A stretch of DNA of 64,000 bases from G039954875 sp039954875 (GCA_039954875.1 CP157202.1:806001-870000), one strand, 5' to 3'. Positions 31,421-41,391 are shown, numbered from the stretch's first letter. Numbers and translations are program-made. Notes: generated by a model from the sequence alone, not told the origin.

Positions 31421-32809
31421 ATGAATACTAGTCCCCTCACCACGTCGAACTAATCAATATTTACAAAAGTTTCGGTTGCATCACGTTTTGAAACAAGTCA
31501 CACTTAAAGTGAAATCTGGAGAGATACACACCCCCTGATGGAAAAAAAACGAAGCTGGCAAATCTACCATAATGAAAGTGCTCACTGGCACACATCAAAA
31601 GAATAGTGTAGATATTCGCATCGATGGAGCAAAAGTCTTCATCAAAAATCCATATAATAGAAAGAGACTCGGCATCATTTACCAGGAATTCTTTTTAGTC
31701 CCCGACATTTCAGTTGCTGATAATGTTTACATACAACACTTTCAATAAAAAGTCTCATGGATGAAGTGGCGTACGATCAAAGAAAAAAAACGATACGTCT
31801 CTTCGACGAAATCGGCTACCAAATCAACCCCATGACTAAAGTGAGCATACGAAGTATCACCCAACAACGACTCGTAGAGATCGCCAAAGCATTCTCATAA
31901 AACGTAAAGATCCTAATCCTTGACGAACCATCAGCCATGTTGAGGCCCAGATAAACCGAAAAAATCTTCAAGACCTTACATGGGCTGAAACAAAACAGCA
32001 TAGCTATAATCTACATCTCACATCACCTATAAAAGATCTTCAAGCTGGCATATTAAATCACCATATTGAAAGACAACAGCTCAAACCAAAACATGCCCAT
32101 ATTCGATACCGATAAAAACAGTATCATCAAGCTGATGCTAAGCAGATCAACTCAATACGGTGTACATATCCTAAAAATCGCCCTCGGTCCGGAACTGCTC
32201 AAAGTGGAAAACATCGGAGTGACTGCGAAGGTGAAAGATATTTCATTTACCGTCAAGGCGAGCAAAGTCATCTGATGGGCAAATCTAGTAGATAACATAT
32301 TTACCGAGCTCATTCGGGCACTATTCACCGCAGACAAAAAAACTCAAGATGTGATCCTCTCATTGTCCGTGAAGCAAAACATCATTCTGAACGATCTAAA
32401 AAACATCACCAATCGCTTTGGATTCATCAAAGTCTAAAAAGAAAAAATCAAAATCCTGATCCAAAAACTCATAATCAAAACCAAGGGTGAAAACCTATAA
32501 GTAAACAAGCTTAACGGCAGCAACCAGCAAAAAGCATTCTTGATCAAATGGCTCGGCATATATTACCAAAGGATCATAATTAACGAGCCCATACGTCGAC
32601 GTCACGGATAGACTAAGATAGAGATATACCAACTGATCAATGAACTATTGCACAAAGGTATAGGGGGAGCATTCTGGTCTCCTCAGAGATCCCCGAGTTG
32701 ATGGGTATATGTAACAGGATACTCGTCATGCAAGAAGATCAAGCACAAGACGAACTCAATAAAAAAAAATTTTTCTGAAGAAAACATTCTGCGCCTGGCC
32801 ATAGGGTAA
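31421..32809 (+). pseudogene. sugar ABC transporter ATPase (RbsA-like), inactivated
   Basis: Pieces of both nucleotide-binding domains are visible. First domain: QVTLKVKSGEI-like start, NEAGKSTIMKVLTGTH (Walker A), DIRIDGAKVFIKNP and GIIYQEFFLVPDISVADN (Q-loop). Second domain: VKDISFTVKASKV, LSLSVKQNIIL, LNGSNQQKAFLIKWL (degraded LSGGNQQK signature) and IINEP (Walker B). Two fused ATPase domains are typical of ribose/xylose-type importers. More than ten stops or shifts are present. Confidence 0.75.
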
Positions 32810-32863
32810 TAAATAATTTTCCCAAAACGACTGTCTTTAAACAATAGAAAAATCCTTCACTTG

Positions 32864-33835
32864 ATGAAAATCAACACTAAAAAAATAGTATAATTCCTCA
32901 TCGATCACAATACCATCATCATCTTCCTACTGATAATCACAGATATCTGCACTGGTATGAGATGTATTTTTCACCGCAGTCAACCTATTTAATATAACCC
33001 GACAACGATAAGTGGTAAGTATCGGTGTCATTAGCATGAACACGCTCCTAGTGACACTCACCGGTGCGATTGACCGCGTCCGCGTGGGTTCGGACCCAGG
33101 GATGGTCGGAGTACTATATTGCCTTATTTTTCATCGATCATACCATTACCAATTGCCGTCATGGCCTCCATCACTGCGAGTATTGAAACAGAATATATCG
33201 TTGCCACCCACAAGATTACGCCTTTCATCGCTACTCTGGCCTTGATTACTATCACCCATGAACCAGGATTTATTTTTTCAATAGGTATGCTAATCCTCAT
33301 TGGTGATACTGCCACAGCCTTGACCGACTTTGAAAACGGCTATAAGTTAGATATACTCAATACAATTTGGATATTTATAATCATTTAGGTCATCAACTCA
33401 CTGAGCCTACGATACTTATAAATCTTCGGAGGGATCTTCATCGCTATCGGTAGCAATGAAGAAGCCGTACGCCTATCAGGTATCAAGGTGGCAACGTACA
33501 AATTCATCGTCTATGCGCCATCTTCGGCGGCTTGGCCGCAATCACCGAGGTGATTAGCACAGCAGGCATGGGTGTCAGATCGCCCATCATCGGTATAGGT
33601 CATGAAGCTCGCCGCCATCGCTACACAGTAGTCATTGGCAGAATAAGTCTGAAATGGGGCAAAGGTATGACTATCCACACACTGCTAGGTTTACTGATCT
33701 TGGGTATGATCGGCAATATCATGACCTTGATCGATATACCAACCTACCGGTAACAAGTCATCAAGGGTCTGATAATAACCTGCACTAGCCTCTTGCAAAG
33801 ATTTCAATCGAAATAGCCTGAAACCCGGTAAAAAA
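32864..33835 (+). pseudogene. sugar ABC transporter permease (RbsC-like), inactivated
   Basis: Hydrophobic pieces match RbsC: IAVMASITASIETEYIVATH, ITPFIATLALITITHEPGF, IFGGIFIAIGSNEEAVRLSG, IKVATYKFIVYAPSSAALAA, TAGMGVRSPIIGIGHE and LLILGMIGNIMTLIDI. The AIGGNEEAARLSGI and GxGYELDAIAAVVIGG motifs of the family are recognisable. Frame changes and stops break it up. It follows rbsA with the usual spacing and precedes the dehydrogenase gene. Confidence 0.75.
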
Positions 33836-33843
33836 AACAACAC

Positions 33844-34860
33844 TATGAAACAAGAAGTCATGACAGCACTCGGTATTGCCGAATTTAGAAAAACACCCAA
33901 CACTCGATCATTTGAATACCGAAGAAGTACTGTTGTACATCAATCGCATCGGCGTGTGAAGCTTGGACGGTAATATCTATCATGGCAAGCATCCTTTCAC
34001 CTAGTACCCAGTGGTACAGAGATATGAATACAGCGGCGATATGGTCGAGAGAAACCATGATGTGACGCGGGTCAGGTCAGGTATAATCGCCGCTGCAAGG
34101 CCATAATTGGTCTGCGGTACACGCATCCCTTGCAAACGTGGAAGATACAACATGTGTCAAAACCTCAAAGGCCAGAAATTTTAAACACAGGGCTGTGTGC
34201 AAAACTATTTAGTCATCAACAAACAACAGCTCGTGGCCATCCCCTAAAACATACACTATAACCAAGGTGCTATGGTAGTGCCCACTTCAATGGGCACACA
34301 CGTCACCAAGAGGATAGATATCTCTCCGATAAAAATGTCGTAGTATCTCTGGAGAAAGGACCATCGGAAACCTAATAGCACAATTAGCGTTGATCCGTGG
34401 TGACAAAAAAAGTACTGATCACCGATTTGAACAACTTAAGACTAGATATCACCAAGGCTTGTTACATCATAGAAATAGTCAACCTGACCAAAGAAATATT
34501 TGAAGACACCGTACAAATGATCTTCGGAGATGAAAAGTTTAATTGGAATCTGAAGCTATAGTCCCCTATGTCTCCTTAAGCCCTCTGATAGCCCATGTAG
34601 AGAAGGGCGACAGCGTAGTCATCATTGGAGAGTATACGAGAAGCAATCAGTCATACACATGGGATTTATCTGTGAGTGTAAACTTAATATCATTGGTAGC
34701 ATGATGTACAGGCACAAGAAATACAAAGAGACTGCCTAATACATGTCCCAAGGAAAAATCAAAGCGAAAAAGCTGATAACCAAATACTTCTCATTCGAAA
34801 AACACCTAGAGGGTCCTCCCGATACATTGAACGATAAGTATAGCAAACCCTAAAGATCAT
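33844..34860 (+). pseudogene. zinc-dependent medium-chain dehydrogenase (sorbitol/polyol type), inactivated
   Basis: From ATG 33844: KQEVMTALGIAEFRKTPT, VLLYINRIGV-like, then FTQYPVVQ-like, VVQRYEYSGDMVERNHDVT, GIIAAARP-like, CKRGRYNMCQNLK, NIHYNQGAMVVPTSMGTHVT and, later, KVLITDLNNLRLDI and HMGFICECKLNIIGSMMY. These fit zinc alcohol dehydrogenases of the sorbitol/xylitol group (C-x-SD-x-HY, GHExSG, the four-cysteine structural zinc loop C-x-x-C-x-x-G-x-xNxC, and the EPxSVG motif). Single stops and frameshifts inactivate it. It closes the dead polyol operon. Confidence 0.7.
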
Positions 34861-35035
34861 AATCGACGTGAATGATTGATTTACGTGAATAATTGATTTA
34901 AAAGAGTTTTATAATTATTATATTTTATCAAATAGATATGGGATCTATATTTCTTTTACATACATTTAATAATATAAGTTTTTTTTTCTAATACACACAT
35001 CCTGATCCTTGCGCCATATCCAAGATGTCCTGAAT

Positions 35036-35490
35036 TCACTCTCTGTCTTTCGTATCGATAAGTAGGGGCGCGGGACCATCGTTGAGAAGGTTAACTTTTA
35101 TATCAACACCAAAGCGGCCTTTTTGTACCGACTTCGGTATCTATGTCTATAGCCCTGCAACAAACTTCTCAAACAATGGCTCAGTCAACTCAGGCCAAGC
35201 CGAACGGATATAAAAAGGCCTATTGCCATTTTTTATCGAAGCATGCAAGGTGAATTATCACACCATCAATATATTATCACCAACCCCTTGTAAATAGCTG
35301 ATTCATCAGCCTATCCCATCCGAAAAAATCCGCAAACGTATGACTTTTCTAGCGAGCGAGTCGATATCCTTTTGGGCGTCACCCGCCTCAAAGCCTACCA
35401 GGATAAAAATCCTTGCGCAATCTGTACAACTAGCTCCCCATAGACTGCCACAGCCACTTCACTGATCCTTTATATTACTTACCTTCATAA
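35036..35490 (-). pseudogene. dtd: D-aminoacyl-tRNA deacylase, inactivated
   Basis: Minus-strand frames read ARIFILVGFEAGDAQKDIDS, LARKVIRLRIFSDG, MNQLFTRG, FDKKWQ, YPFGLA and near the end LLNDGPAPLLIDTKDRE before TGA. These match Dtd: LLVLVGIxxxDTxxDIxxLAxKIxxLRIFxDxxGxMNxS and the C-terminal NDGPVTIxID segment. Dtd removes D-amino acids from mischarged tRNAs. Stops and frame changes disrupt it. It starts a few bases after the end of the dead gldA, so the two were probably co-transcribed. Confidence 0.68.
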
Positions 35491-35497
35491 CTACTTA

Positions 35498-36179
35498 TTT
35501 TGATTTTGCATCGGGATGGCTAAAGCTGAAAAACCTTTTCTATGGTACCTTGATTATCAAAAACCTACTCTACATGAGCATCTAGGAGCAAAACCCGATC
35601 ACACACCACCTCTAACTCTGAAAAAATATACATGGAAAAGAACACGGTCTTATCCCGACCCAAGGCTCGGACCAACCAACAGATCTCAAGAATTTGATCC
35701 GGATCAAGGCCCGTGCTAGGCGCATCGAAAATCAGCACTTACGGATCGTGCGCTCAAGCCTGAGCTAAGCCAACACGCCGCCGATAGCAATTAGAGAGTT
35801 GTCCGATATTCTTATGAGCCTCGAACGTTAACCCCATCTTTCTCGAGTAAAGTCGGTAGAGCCTCCGGCGACACACAACACAACATAACGATATACTTCT
35901 AGTACATACCATTTCTGGATAAAGCGGATTGTGCTCAAGCAAGTATCCAATCTAGCATCTGACGTCCATTCCGTATGTTACCATATCATACCAATGGACC
36001 TTCACCCCGAATTAGGAAGGCTTTGTTCATCAAATCAATATCTTGGTCAAAGTAGATTCTCCCGAACCATTAATCTCGAGCACCCCCACCTGCTCACCCA
36101 ACACCACATCAAAAGACACCGCATCCAAGGCATTTTGATCGCGGTACTGTTTACTGAGGAATCGTACTTCTATAGACAT
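35498..36179 (-). pseudogene. GldA-type ABC transporter ATP-binding protein, inactivated
   Basis: From the ATG at 36179: MSIEVRFLSKQYRDQNALDA, VSFDVVLGEQVGVLEINGSG, ESTLTKILI (Walker A degraded from GPNGAGKST). Further pieces read GFEAHKNIGQLSNCYRRRVG-like (LSKGYRQRVGLAQA in homologues), VLIFDAPSTGLDPDQILEI, RALGRDKTVFFSMYIFSELE and VVCDRVLLLDAH. The order and the SKGYRQR-type signature match GldA, the ATPase associated with gliding motility and related exporters in Bacteroidota. A perfect TAATTTTG promoter element remains 18 bases upstream. Several stops and frameshifts. Confidence 0.62.
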
Positions 36180-36196
36180 TTCTTCAGAGAAAGATC

Positions 36197-36204
36197 CAAA
36201 ATTA
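36197..36204 (-). promoter_or_regulatory. Bacteroidota -7 promoter element TAATTTTG for the dead gldA
   Basis: Minus-strand TAATTTTG fits TAnnTTTG exactly, ending 18 bases before the gldA ATG at 36179. It is divergent from the pheA promoter element at 36226-36233. Confidence 0.5.
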
Positions 36205-36225
36205 GTAAAATCAAAAATCAATATG

Positions 36226-36233
36226 TACATTTG
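36226..36233 (+). promoter_or_regulatory. Bacteroidota -7 promoter element TACATTTG for the pheA operon
   Basis: TACATTTG fits TAnnTTTG exactly. Transcription would start near 36240 and run through the leader peptide and attenuator before pheA, leaving a leader of about 150 bases, much longer than those of mrp, glnS or dnaX. Confidence 0.55.
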
Positions 36234-36270
36234 TCCCACAAACACACTGTGAAATAAAAATTCAACAGAC

Positions 36271-36315
36271 ATACAGCAGTTTTTTTACTTCTTTTTCTGT
36301 TTGGGAAAAATATAG
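36271..36315 (+). CDS. phenylalanine leader peptide (start codon ATA instead of ATG)
   Basis: The 15-codon frame from 36271 to the TAG at 36313-36315 encodes, after the first codon, QQFFYFFFCLGKI: five phenylalanines and a tyrosine within six consecutive codons (TTT TTT TAC TTC TTT TTC). This is the hallmark of a pheA attenuator leader, comparable in design to the E. coli pheL peptide. The first codon is ATA; no ATG, GTG or TTG precedes it in frame before a stop at 36250-36252. The simplest view is a recent ATG-to-ATA loss. It is followed by alternative hairpins and then pheA. Confidence 0.6.
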   Translation: MQQFFYFFFCLGKI

Positions 36316-36378
36316 GGCTTTGTATGCTGACGCGAAACGAAACAAACCATATAAAGCCCCGCCACCGGGGCTTTTTTT
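36315..36378 (+). terminator. pheA attenuator: antiterminator and rho-independent terminator
   Basis: Terminator: AAGCCCC (36354-36360), loop of six, GGGGCTT (36367-36373), with a run of seven T to 36378. Antiterminator: 36315-36326 can pair with 36348-36359 over 12 continuous base pairs including one G-T, consuming the terminator's left arm. CATACA at 36270-36275 can pair with TGTATG at 36321-36326, a possible third, competing pairing. The layout leader peptide, antiterminator, terminator, pheA ATG at 36392 is that of classical ribosome-mediated attenuation. Stalling at phenylalanine codons would favour readthrough. Confidence 0.68.
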
Positions 36379-36391
36379 ATAAACTGATATA

Positions 36392-37213
36392 ATGAAAAAA
36401 ATCGCCATACAAGAAGTGAAAGATTCTTTTCATCATGCTGCAGTCGCCAAACATTTCGGAGCATCTGAATACACACTATTCAAATGCATAACATTCAAAG
36501 CATTGACCGAAGCTGTAGCCCAAGCCTGAGGTAGATGCAGGTATGATGGCGAAAAATAATTCGATAATCGGCACCATTTTATCCAATTACGCATTGCTCT
36601 TCAAGCATGCACTGAAGATCCTAGGAGAAGTCTATATATCCATACAGCATCAGCTGATGACTTTACCTAAACAAAACTTAGAAGACCTCGAAGTGATCTC
36701 CCATCCGATAGCTCTCTTGCAATGTGAAGTATTCTTCAACATATATCCCGGGATCAAAATATCAGACTATCCCGACACAGCAAAGGCCGCACAATGCATC
36801 TATGATAATCGGATCGCTCAACTGGCAGTCATAGCTCCAAAAAACACCGCTGAAGTATACGGCCTCCACATATTAGCGAGAGATATCCAAACGATCCAAA
36901 ACAATTTCACATACTTTTTTATCCTCAATATCTACAACCAAGGATATCCGCAAACGGTTTTCGATAAAGCTTCCATCAGCTGTAGATTGCCACATACCAC
37001 CGGTAGTCTATCTAAAGTACTATGTGTCATAGCTGAGTTAATCATAAACAAGATCCAATCGATCTACATCATATAAAAGCCCTGGAAATACACCTTTTTC
37101 ATAGATCTAACCTTTGACCAAATAGACATCTATCAAGAGATGAAAGAACGCCTCAATAAAAAACTCAAGAGCTCTCGATCATGGGAGAATACAAAAATGA
37201 TAGAAACCTATGA
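36392..37213 (+). pseudogene. pheA: prephenate dehydratase, frameshifted
   Basis: Starts MKKIAIQEVKDSFHHAAVAK, HFGASEYTLF, and is open to AVAQA followed by TGA near 36528. Removing one C there restores EVDAGMMAKNNSIIGTILSN, and the frame continues to about 37074; a second shift then leads to PWKYTFFIDLTFDQIDIYQE and a stop at 37211-37213 overlapping the next ATG. The catalytic domain (GVKGSFH.A start, ENSIxGT-like NNSIIGT, NFTxFF) and the C-terminal ACT domain (RLPHTTGSLSKVL) are present. It converts prephenate to phenylpyruvate. With only two or three lesions in about 270 codons it looks recently inactivated. Heads the aromatic operon behind a phenylalanine attenuator. Confidence 0.8.
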
Positions 37214-38372
37214 ACATCACCCCAGCATCACGGATGGACCGCATCACAGAATATTACTTCTCCCGAAAATTGAAAGAGATAGGTAGCTTAAAGGTAAACG
37301 GCTCAGATATCATCAACCTAAACATCACAAGCCCACACATCTTACCCACAAAAAGCATCGTCCACGACATGCAACAAGTTGTTGATCTACCTCAAGCTAA
37401 TACTTATCAAAGCTATATCGGTATCGACGTTCTTAGTAAAGCCTTCGCCGCTTCGTGCCTAAAGAATTATCAAGTTTCTCTCCACTCCAAAGAAGAAATC
37501 CTCTCTTTGATGGACTATAAAGAAGGCACCATGCATATCAGCATAGCCTGTTTAGAGCGCAGCGATCAAGCCCTGATACTTGACCCAGGCTATCCTACCT
37601 ATGCTTCCATATCTCAACTCCTCGAGACCGAAATTCTTCATTATGAATTGAAAGAAAAAAAAATAATTAGCAACCAGATATCCATACCTTAGAGTACAGA
37701 GATCTATCTCGAGTCAAAATTCTATTGATCAACTACCCGCATATGTCTACAGATACTTTAGCAAAACTCGAGCAACTGGAAAAAATCGTTCACTTAGCCC
37801 ACAAGTATAAAATTATGCTTATTCCCTACAATCCATACAACTTCATCCTCAACCTACAATCACTGAGCATCTTTCAGATCAAGGGAGGGGTAAAGTAATA
37901 GCCCTGGAATTGAATTCCTTGAGCAAAAGCCACAATATAGCCGGCTGGCGCATAGAGATGATAGCTGGTAAAAAAGCAGTCATCCAAAACATCATCAAGG
38001 CTAAAAACCATATGAACTCCGACATGTATCTACTACCCCTACAACTCGACGCCATCAAGGCGATTCAGCAACAATCAAAAGAATGGTTTCAAGAGCTCAA
38101 TGCTATCTATACCAAACAGCGGACATTTATCTGGGCAATCTGCGATACCTTAGGCCTTCCCTATGACCATAAGAGTGCTGGACTTTTCGTATGGGCTAAG
38201 CCACCAGACTCCCAAGACGACAAAATTTAATCTAACCAGATGCTTTACCAACAGCAGATATTCATCACTAAAGGTAGCATATTCGGCAAATGTAGTAGGG
38301 GATATGTCCGATTCTCATTGTGCTGCCTTCTAGAAACTTTAGAAAAAATATAAAAAACGAATCAGCTCATGA
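37210..38372 (+). pseudogene. class I aminotransferase (aromatic operon), frameshifted
   Basis: ATG at 37210 overlaps the pheA stop (ATGA). The first frame runs 160 codons: DRITEYYFSRKLKEIGSLKV, NLNITSPH (usually NLGIGxPD), SYIGIDVLSKAFAA, ILDPGYPTYASISQLL. Shifted frames give LLINYPHMSTDTLAKLEQLE, then ELNSLSKSHNIAGWRIEMIA with the PLP-binding lysine of the SLSKxxNMAGWRxG motif, and a C-terminus LFVWAKPPDSQDD. The gene reads to a TGA overlapping the tyrA ATG. It probably transaminated phenylpyruvate and 4-hydroxyphenylpyruvate; substrate is inferred from the operon. About three frameshifts. Confidence 0.75.
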
Positions 38373-39234
38373 CCATCGGAATTATAGGCTTGGGATTGAT
38401 CGGGAGATCCATGGCTTTAGCCCTACGCCTAGCAAACTTCGGAAAAAAGATTATCGGGGTAGACCAAAATCTGCAAAACACTTCACGCGAATTAGAACTC
38501 AAACTCGTTGAGAAGGTCTTATTTCTAGATACACTTAGTTCGCAATCCGAAGTCAGCATCCTAACTATACATGTCGATAGAATAAAAAAATTACTCCTCA
38601 AGCTGCTGGAGCAGATCCCCAACAAGAATGTAGTACTCAATACCGGCTCGATCAAAGACGAGATTTACCAATCTGTAGCCGACTATCCCAAACGAGACCG
38701 TTTCGTCGTCATACATCCCATAGCAGGTGCCGAATACTCCAGTCCTGAAACAGCCTTAACTAAACTTTTCGAAAGAAAGATTACAATCTTCTACCAAGCC
38801 GAACACAGCACTCCCGACTCCCTTCAAACAGCAGAAAAGGTCTACCCCCAACTTAGCATATCCCTGATAAAGATAGACTCTAAAACACACGATCTACATC
38901 TGTCTTACATCTCACACCTATCGCACATACTCTCCTTTGGATTAGCACGTACTATACTGGTCGTCAAAAGAGACGAACGAAATATCTTCCACCTAGTTGG
39001 CAGCATGTTCAACCCCACGGTACGTCTGGCTAAAAGCTATCCAGAAATCTCTGGCTACCAATCTTCCGATCGAACAAAACCAACCTACTCAAAGCAATCA
39101 AGGCCTATGGCAATCAAGGCCTATATCTATCAGCCGAGTACCTTTCGGAGAGTTCCTTACAAAAGGACGACTCCAAAGCGATCTACCGATACATGAAGGA
39201 AGCTAATGAAATTCGAAAAGCATTGAAAGAATAA
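38369..39234 (+). pseudogene. tyrA: prephenate dehydrogenase, frameshifted near the C-terminus
   Basis: ATG at 38369 overlaps the aminotransferase stop. The frame is intact for about 226 codons: the NAD-binding start MTIGIIGLGLIGRSMALALR, VVLNTGSIKDEIYQSV, FVVIHPIAGAEYSSP and HLSYISHLSHILSFGLA. Near 39048 a shift occurs; the correct frame continues as WLPIFRSNKTNLLKAIKAYG, SESSLQKDDSKAIYRYMKEA and ends with TAA at 39232-39234. Only one lesion is evident, so this is the least damaged of the three frameshifted operon genes. In the present frame the protein would be 275 residues with a scrambled end of about 50 residues; some activity cannot be excluded. It oxidises prephenate to 4-hydroxyphenylpyruvate. 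Confidence 0.75.
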
Positions 39235-39263
39235 ATATTAAACAATGAGACAAATTGAATATA

Positions 39264-40361
39264 ATGAAAAAACTAACGGATATTGAACATGAATGGATCA
39301 AACGCTTCGACAAACCTTTGATAATATCAGGCCCCTGTAGTGCTGAGAACGAAGAACAAGTCCTTAAAACAGCCCAACGTCTTGAAAAATCCTACATCCA
39401 GGTATTCAGGGCCGGCATCTGGAAGCCTCGTACCAAACCCAACAACTTCGAAGGCATCGGCCGCAATGGACTTCAATGGCTCCAAAAAGTCAAGAAACAG
39501 ACTGGTCTGATGACAGCTACCGAGGTGGCTAAAGCCTCCCATGTCAAAGACGCACTCGAACACGATGTTGATATACTTTGGATCGGCGCACGTAGCACGG
39601 TCAACCCCTTCACTGTACAAGAGATCGCCGACGCACTCAAAAATACCGACAAGATCGTACTAGTAAAGAATCCCATTCATCCCGACCTCGACCTATGGAT
39701 CGGGGCACTGGAACGCCTAGCAGGCGGAGGTATAAAAAAATTGGGCGTCATCCACCGTGGCTTTTCTACCTATAAGAAATCCAAATTCCGCAATCAGCCC
39801 AATTGGCAAATCACCCTGGATTTCAAAAACCGCTATCCAAACATCCCCATCCTCTGCGACCCTTCACACATTTGTGGCAATCGCGAAGGTATCTTCGAAA
39901 TCGCCCAACAAGCCTTCAATTTCGAATACCACGGCTTGATGGTAGAAGTTCACTGCGATCCAGATCAAGCCTGGAGCGATGCCAAACAACAGATCATACC
40001 AGAACGACTCCTCGAGATCCTCAAAATGATCGAACTCAGAAAACACGACAATCCAGAGAACTCCGAATATCAATCGCAACTAGAGTGCATTCGAACTCAG
40101 ATAGACGAGTTGGATCAGAACCTCCTATTCCTACTAGCTGAACGGATGAGAATCTCCAAAAAAATTGGTGAATTGAAAAAAAATCATAACATAGCAATCT
40201 TCCAACCAAATCGCTGGGAAGCCATCCTACAACGATACAAACACTCAAGCAAATTCTTAGGACTCTCAGAAGAATGCACCGAACAGATCTTCAAAACCAT
40301 ACATCAAGAATCCGTCAACATCCAAAACAAAATAATGATCCCAATCAACGAAAAGATCTAA
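39264..40361 (+). CDS. DAHP synthase / chorismate mutase (bifunctional)
   Basis: A 365-residue fusion. Residues 1-260 form a class I-beta-like DAHP synthase (PLIISGPCSAENEEQVLKTA, FRAGIWKPRTKPNNFEGIG, IGARSTVNPFTVQEIADAL, VLVKNPIHPDLDLWIGALE, DPSHICGNREGIFEIA, HGLMVEVHCDPDQAWSDA); residues about 275-360 form an AroQ chorismate mutase (RTQIDELDQNLLFLLAERM, RISKKIGELKK, ending TIHQESVNIQNKI). It makes the first intermediate of the shikimate pathway and converts chorismate to prephenate. An upstream in-frame TTG at 39255 is a weaker start than ATG 39264. It is the only intact aromatic gene in the operon, and its stop overlaps the rsgA start (TAATG), implying coupling. Confidence 0.93.
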   Translation: MKKLTDIEHEWIKRFDKPLIISGPCSAENEEQVLKTAQRLEKSYIQVFRAGIWKPRTKPNNFEGIGRNGLQWLQKVKKQTGLMTATEVAKASHVKDALEHDVDILWIGARSTVNPFTVQEIADALKNTDKIVLVKNPIHPDLDLWIGALERLAGGGIKKLGVIHRGFSTYKKSKFRNQPNWQITLDFKNRYPNIPILCDPSHICGNREGIFEIAQQAFNFEYHGLMVEVHCDPDQAWSDAKQQIIPERLLEILKMIELRKHDNPENSEYQSQLECIRTQIDELDQNLLFLLAERMRISKKIGELKKNHNIAIFQPNRWEAILQRYKHSSKFLGLSEECTEQIFKTIHQESVNIQNKIMIPINEKI

Positions 40362-41281
40362 TGAAAGGTATAATCATCAAATCCACAGGCAGTTGGTACA
40401 CTATCCGGCATACAGGAGGACACATCCAAGCACGCATCAAAGGGAAGTTACGTGTTGATGGACCCCGAAGTACCAACCCTATAACTGTAGGCGATTGGGT
40501 CAATATCGAGCCACAGACCGACGGCACAGCCGTGATCACACAGATACATAAACGGAAGAATTATATCATTCGCCGCGCGTCCAAGCCCTCCAATCAAACA
40601 CACGTCCTGGCAGCAAACATTGATCAGTGCTTCCTGATGGTCACTCTAACCTATCCATCTATATCTACCGGCTTCATCGACCGCTTCTTAGTTTGTACGG
40701 AAGCTTACCGCATACCAATCATCCTTCTATTTAATAAAATAGATCTGTACGATGAGACCCTCTCCCAGCAAAAAGATACCCTGATCAAACTATATACAAA
40801 AGTTGGCTACGATTGCCTAAATCTTTCAGTTGAAAAAAGACAAGGGCTCGAGGCTGTCAAAATAAAGATGATCGACAAAGTGAGCATGATCGCAGGGGGC
40901 TCAGGCACGGGTAAATCTACATTGATTAACGTTTTAGCCCCCGACTGGAAACTGCGTACTGGCACGATCTCAGATTATAGCCAAAAAGGCCAGCACACCA
41001 CCACCTTTGCAGAACTGTTCGAATGGCCTTTTGGAGGACAGATTATCGATACACCAGGTATCAAAAGTTTTGGATTGGTCGATATGGCACGAGATGAGAC
41101 CCAAGATTATTTCCCGGAGATTTTTCGTCAGCGTGGACAATGCCGCTTCTATAATTGCCTTCACCTCGAAGAGCCTGATTGTGCCATAATCAAAGCTGTA
41201 GACGAAAAAGAGATCGCCCCCTCACGCTACTCGAGCTATTGCAAAATTATGGAAGACGAAAAGGGCTCCTATCGTAGATAA
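40361..41281 (+). CDS. rsgA: ribosome small subunit-dependent GTPase A
   Basis: A 306-residue protein from ATG 40361, which overlaps the preceding stop by one base; an in-frame upstream ATG at 40274 would overlap the DAHP synthase gene heavily and is rejected. Domains in order: OB fold (GDWVNIEPQTDGTAVITQI), circularly permuted GTPase with NKID (G4) at 40733, AGGSGTGKSTLIN (G1) at about residue 178, DTPGIKSFG (G3), and a C-terminal zinc-binding region CRFYNCLHLEEPDCAI. RsgA assists late 30S subunit maturation. Its retention downstream of decaying genes may explain why the operon promoter persists. Confidence 0.93.
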   Translation: MKGIIIKSTGSWYTIRHTGGHIQARIKGKLRVDGPRSTNPITVGDWVNIEPQTDGTAVITQIHKRKNYIIRRASKPSNQTHVLAANIDQCFLMVTLTYPSISTGFIDRFLVCTEAYRIPIILLFNKIDLYDETLSQQKDTLIKLYTKVGYDCLNLSVEKRQGLEAVKIKMIDKVSMIAGGSGTGKSTLINVLAPDWKLRTGTISDYSQKGQHTTTFAELFEWPFGGQIIDTPGIKSFGLVDMARDETQDYFPEIFRQRGQCRFYNCLHLEEPDCAIIKAVDEKEIAPSRYSSYCKIMEDEKGSYRR

Positions 41282-41289
41282 AACTGGAC

Positions 41290-41391
41290 ATGACTGGGGC
41301 CCAGAACCATACCAAAGAAGTATAAAATTATCATATCTTTACTGCGTTAGTCGAAGAAGTATGTGACTGGTTACAACATTACAAAAAGTGA
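41290..41391 (+). pseudogene. short remnant after rsgA, family not recognised
   Basis: A 34-codon frame starting ATG nine bases after the rsgA stop reads MTGAQNHTKEV, TAA, then NYHIFTALVEEVCDWLQHYK and TGA. Its position and clean end suggest the two ends of a mostly deleted gene or a tiny decayed gene. It is followed at once by a terminator-like hairpin. Confidence 0.25.

Noticed and set aside
33060..33110. tRNA T-arm-like sequence (GGGTTCGGACCC)
   Set aside because: No acceptor, D or anticodon arms can be placed around it and it lies inside the permease pseudogene.
36285..36476. 63-codon minus-strand open frame
   Set aside because: It is antisense to the pheA leader, attenuator and pheA start, and its protein has no features. 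The plus-strand reading explains the sequence.
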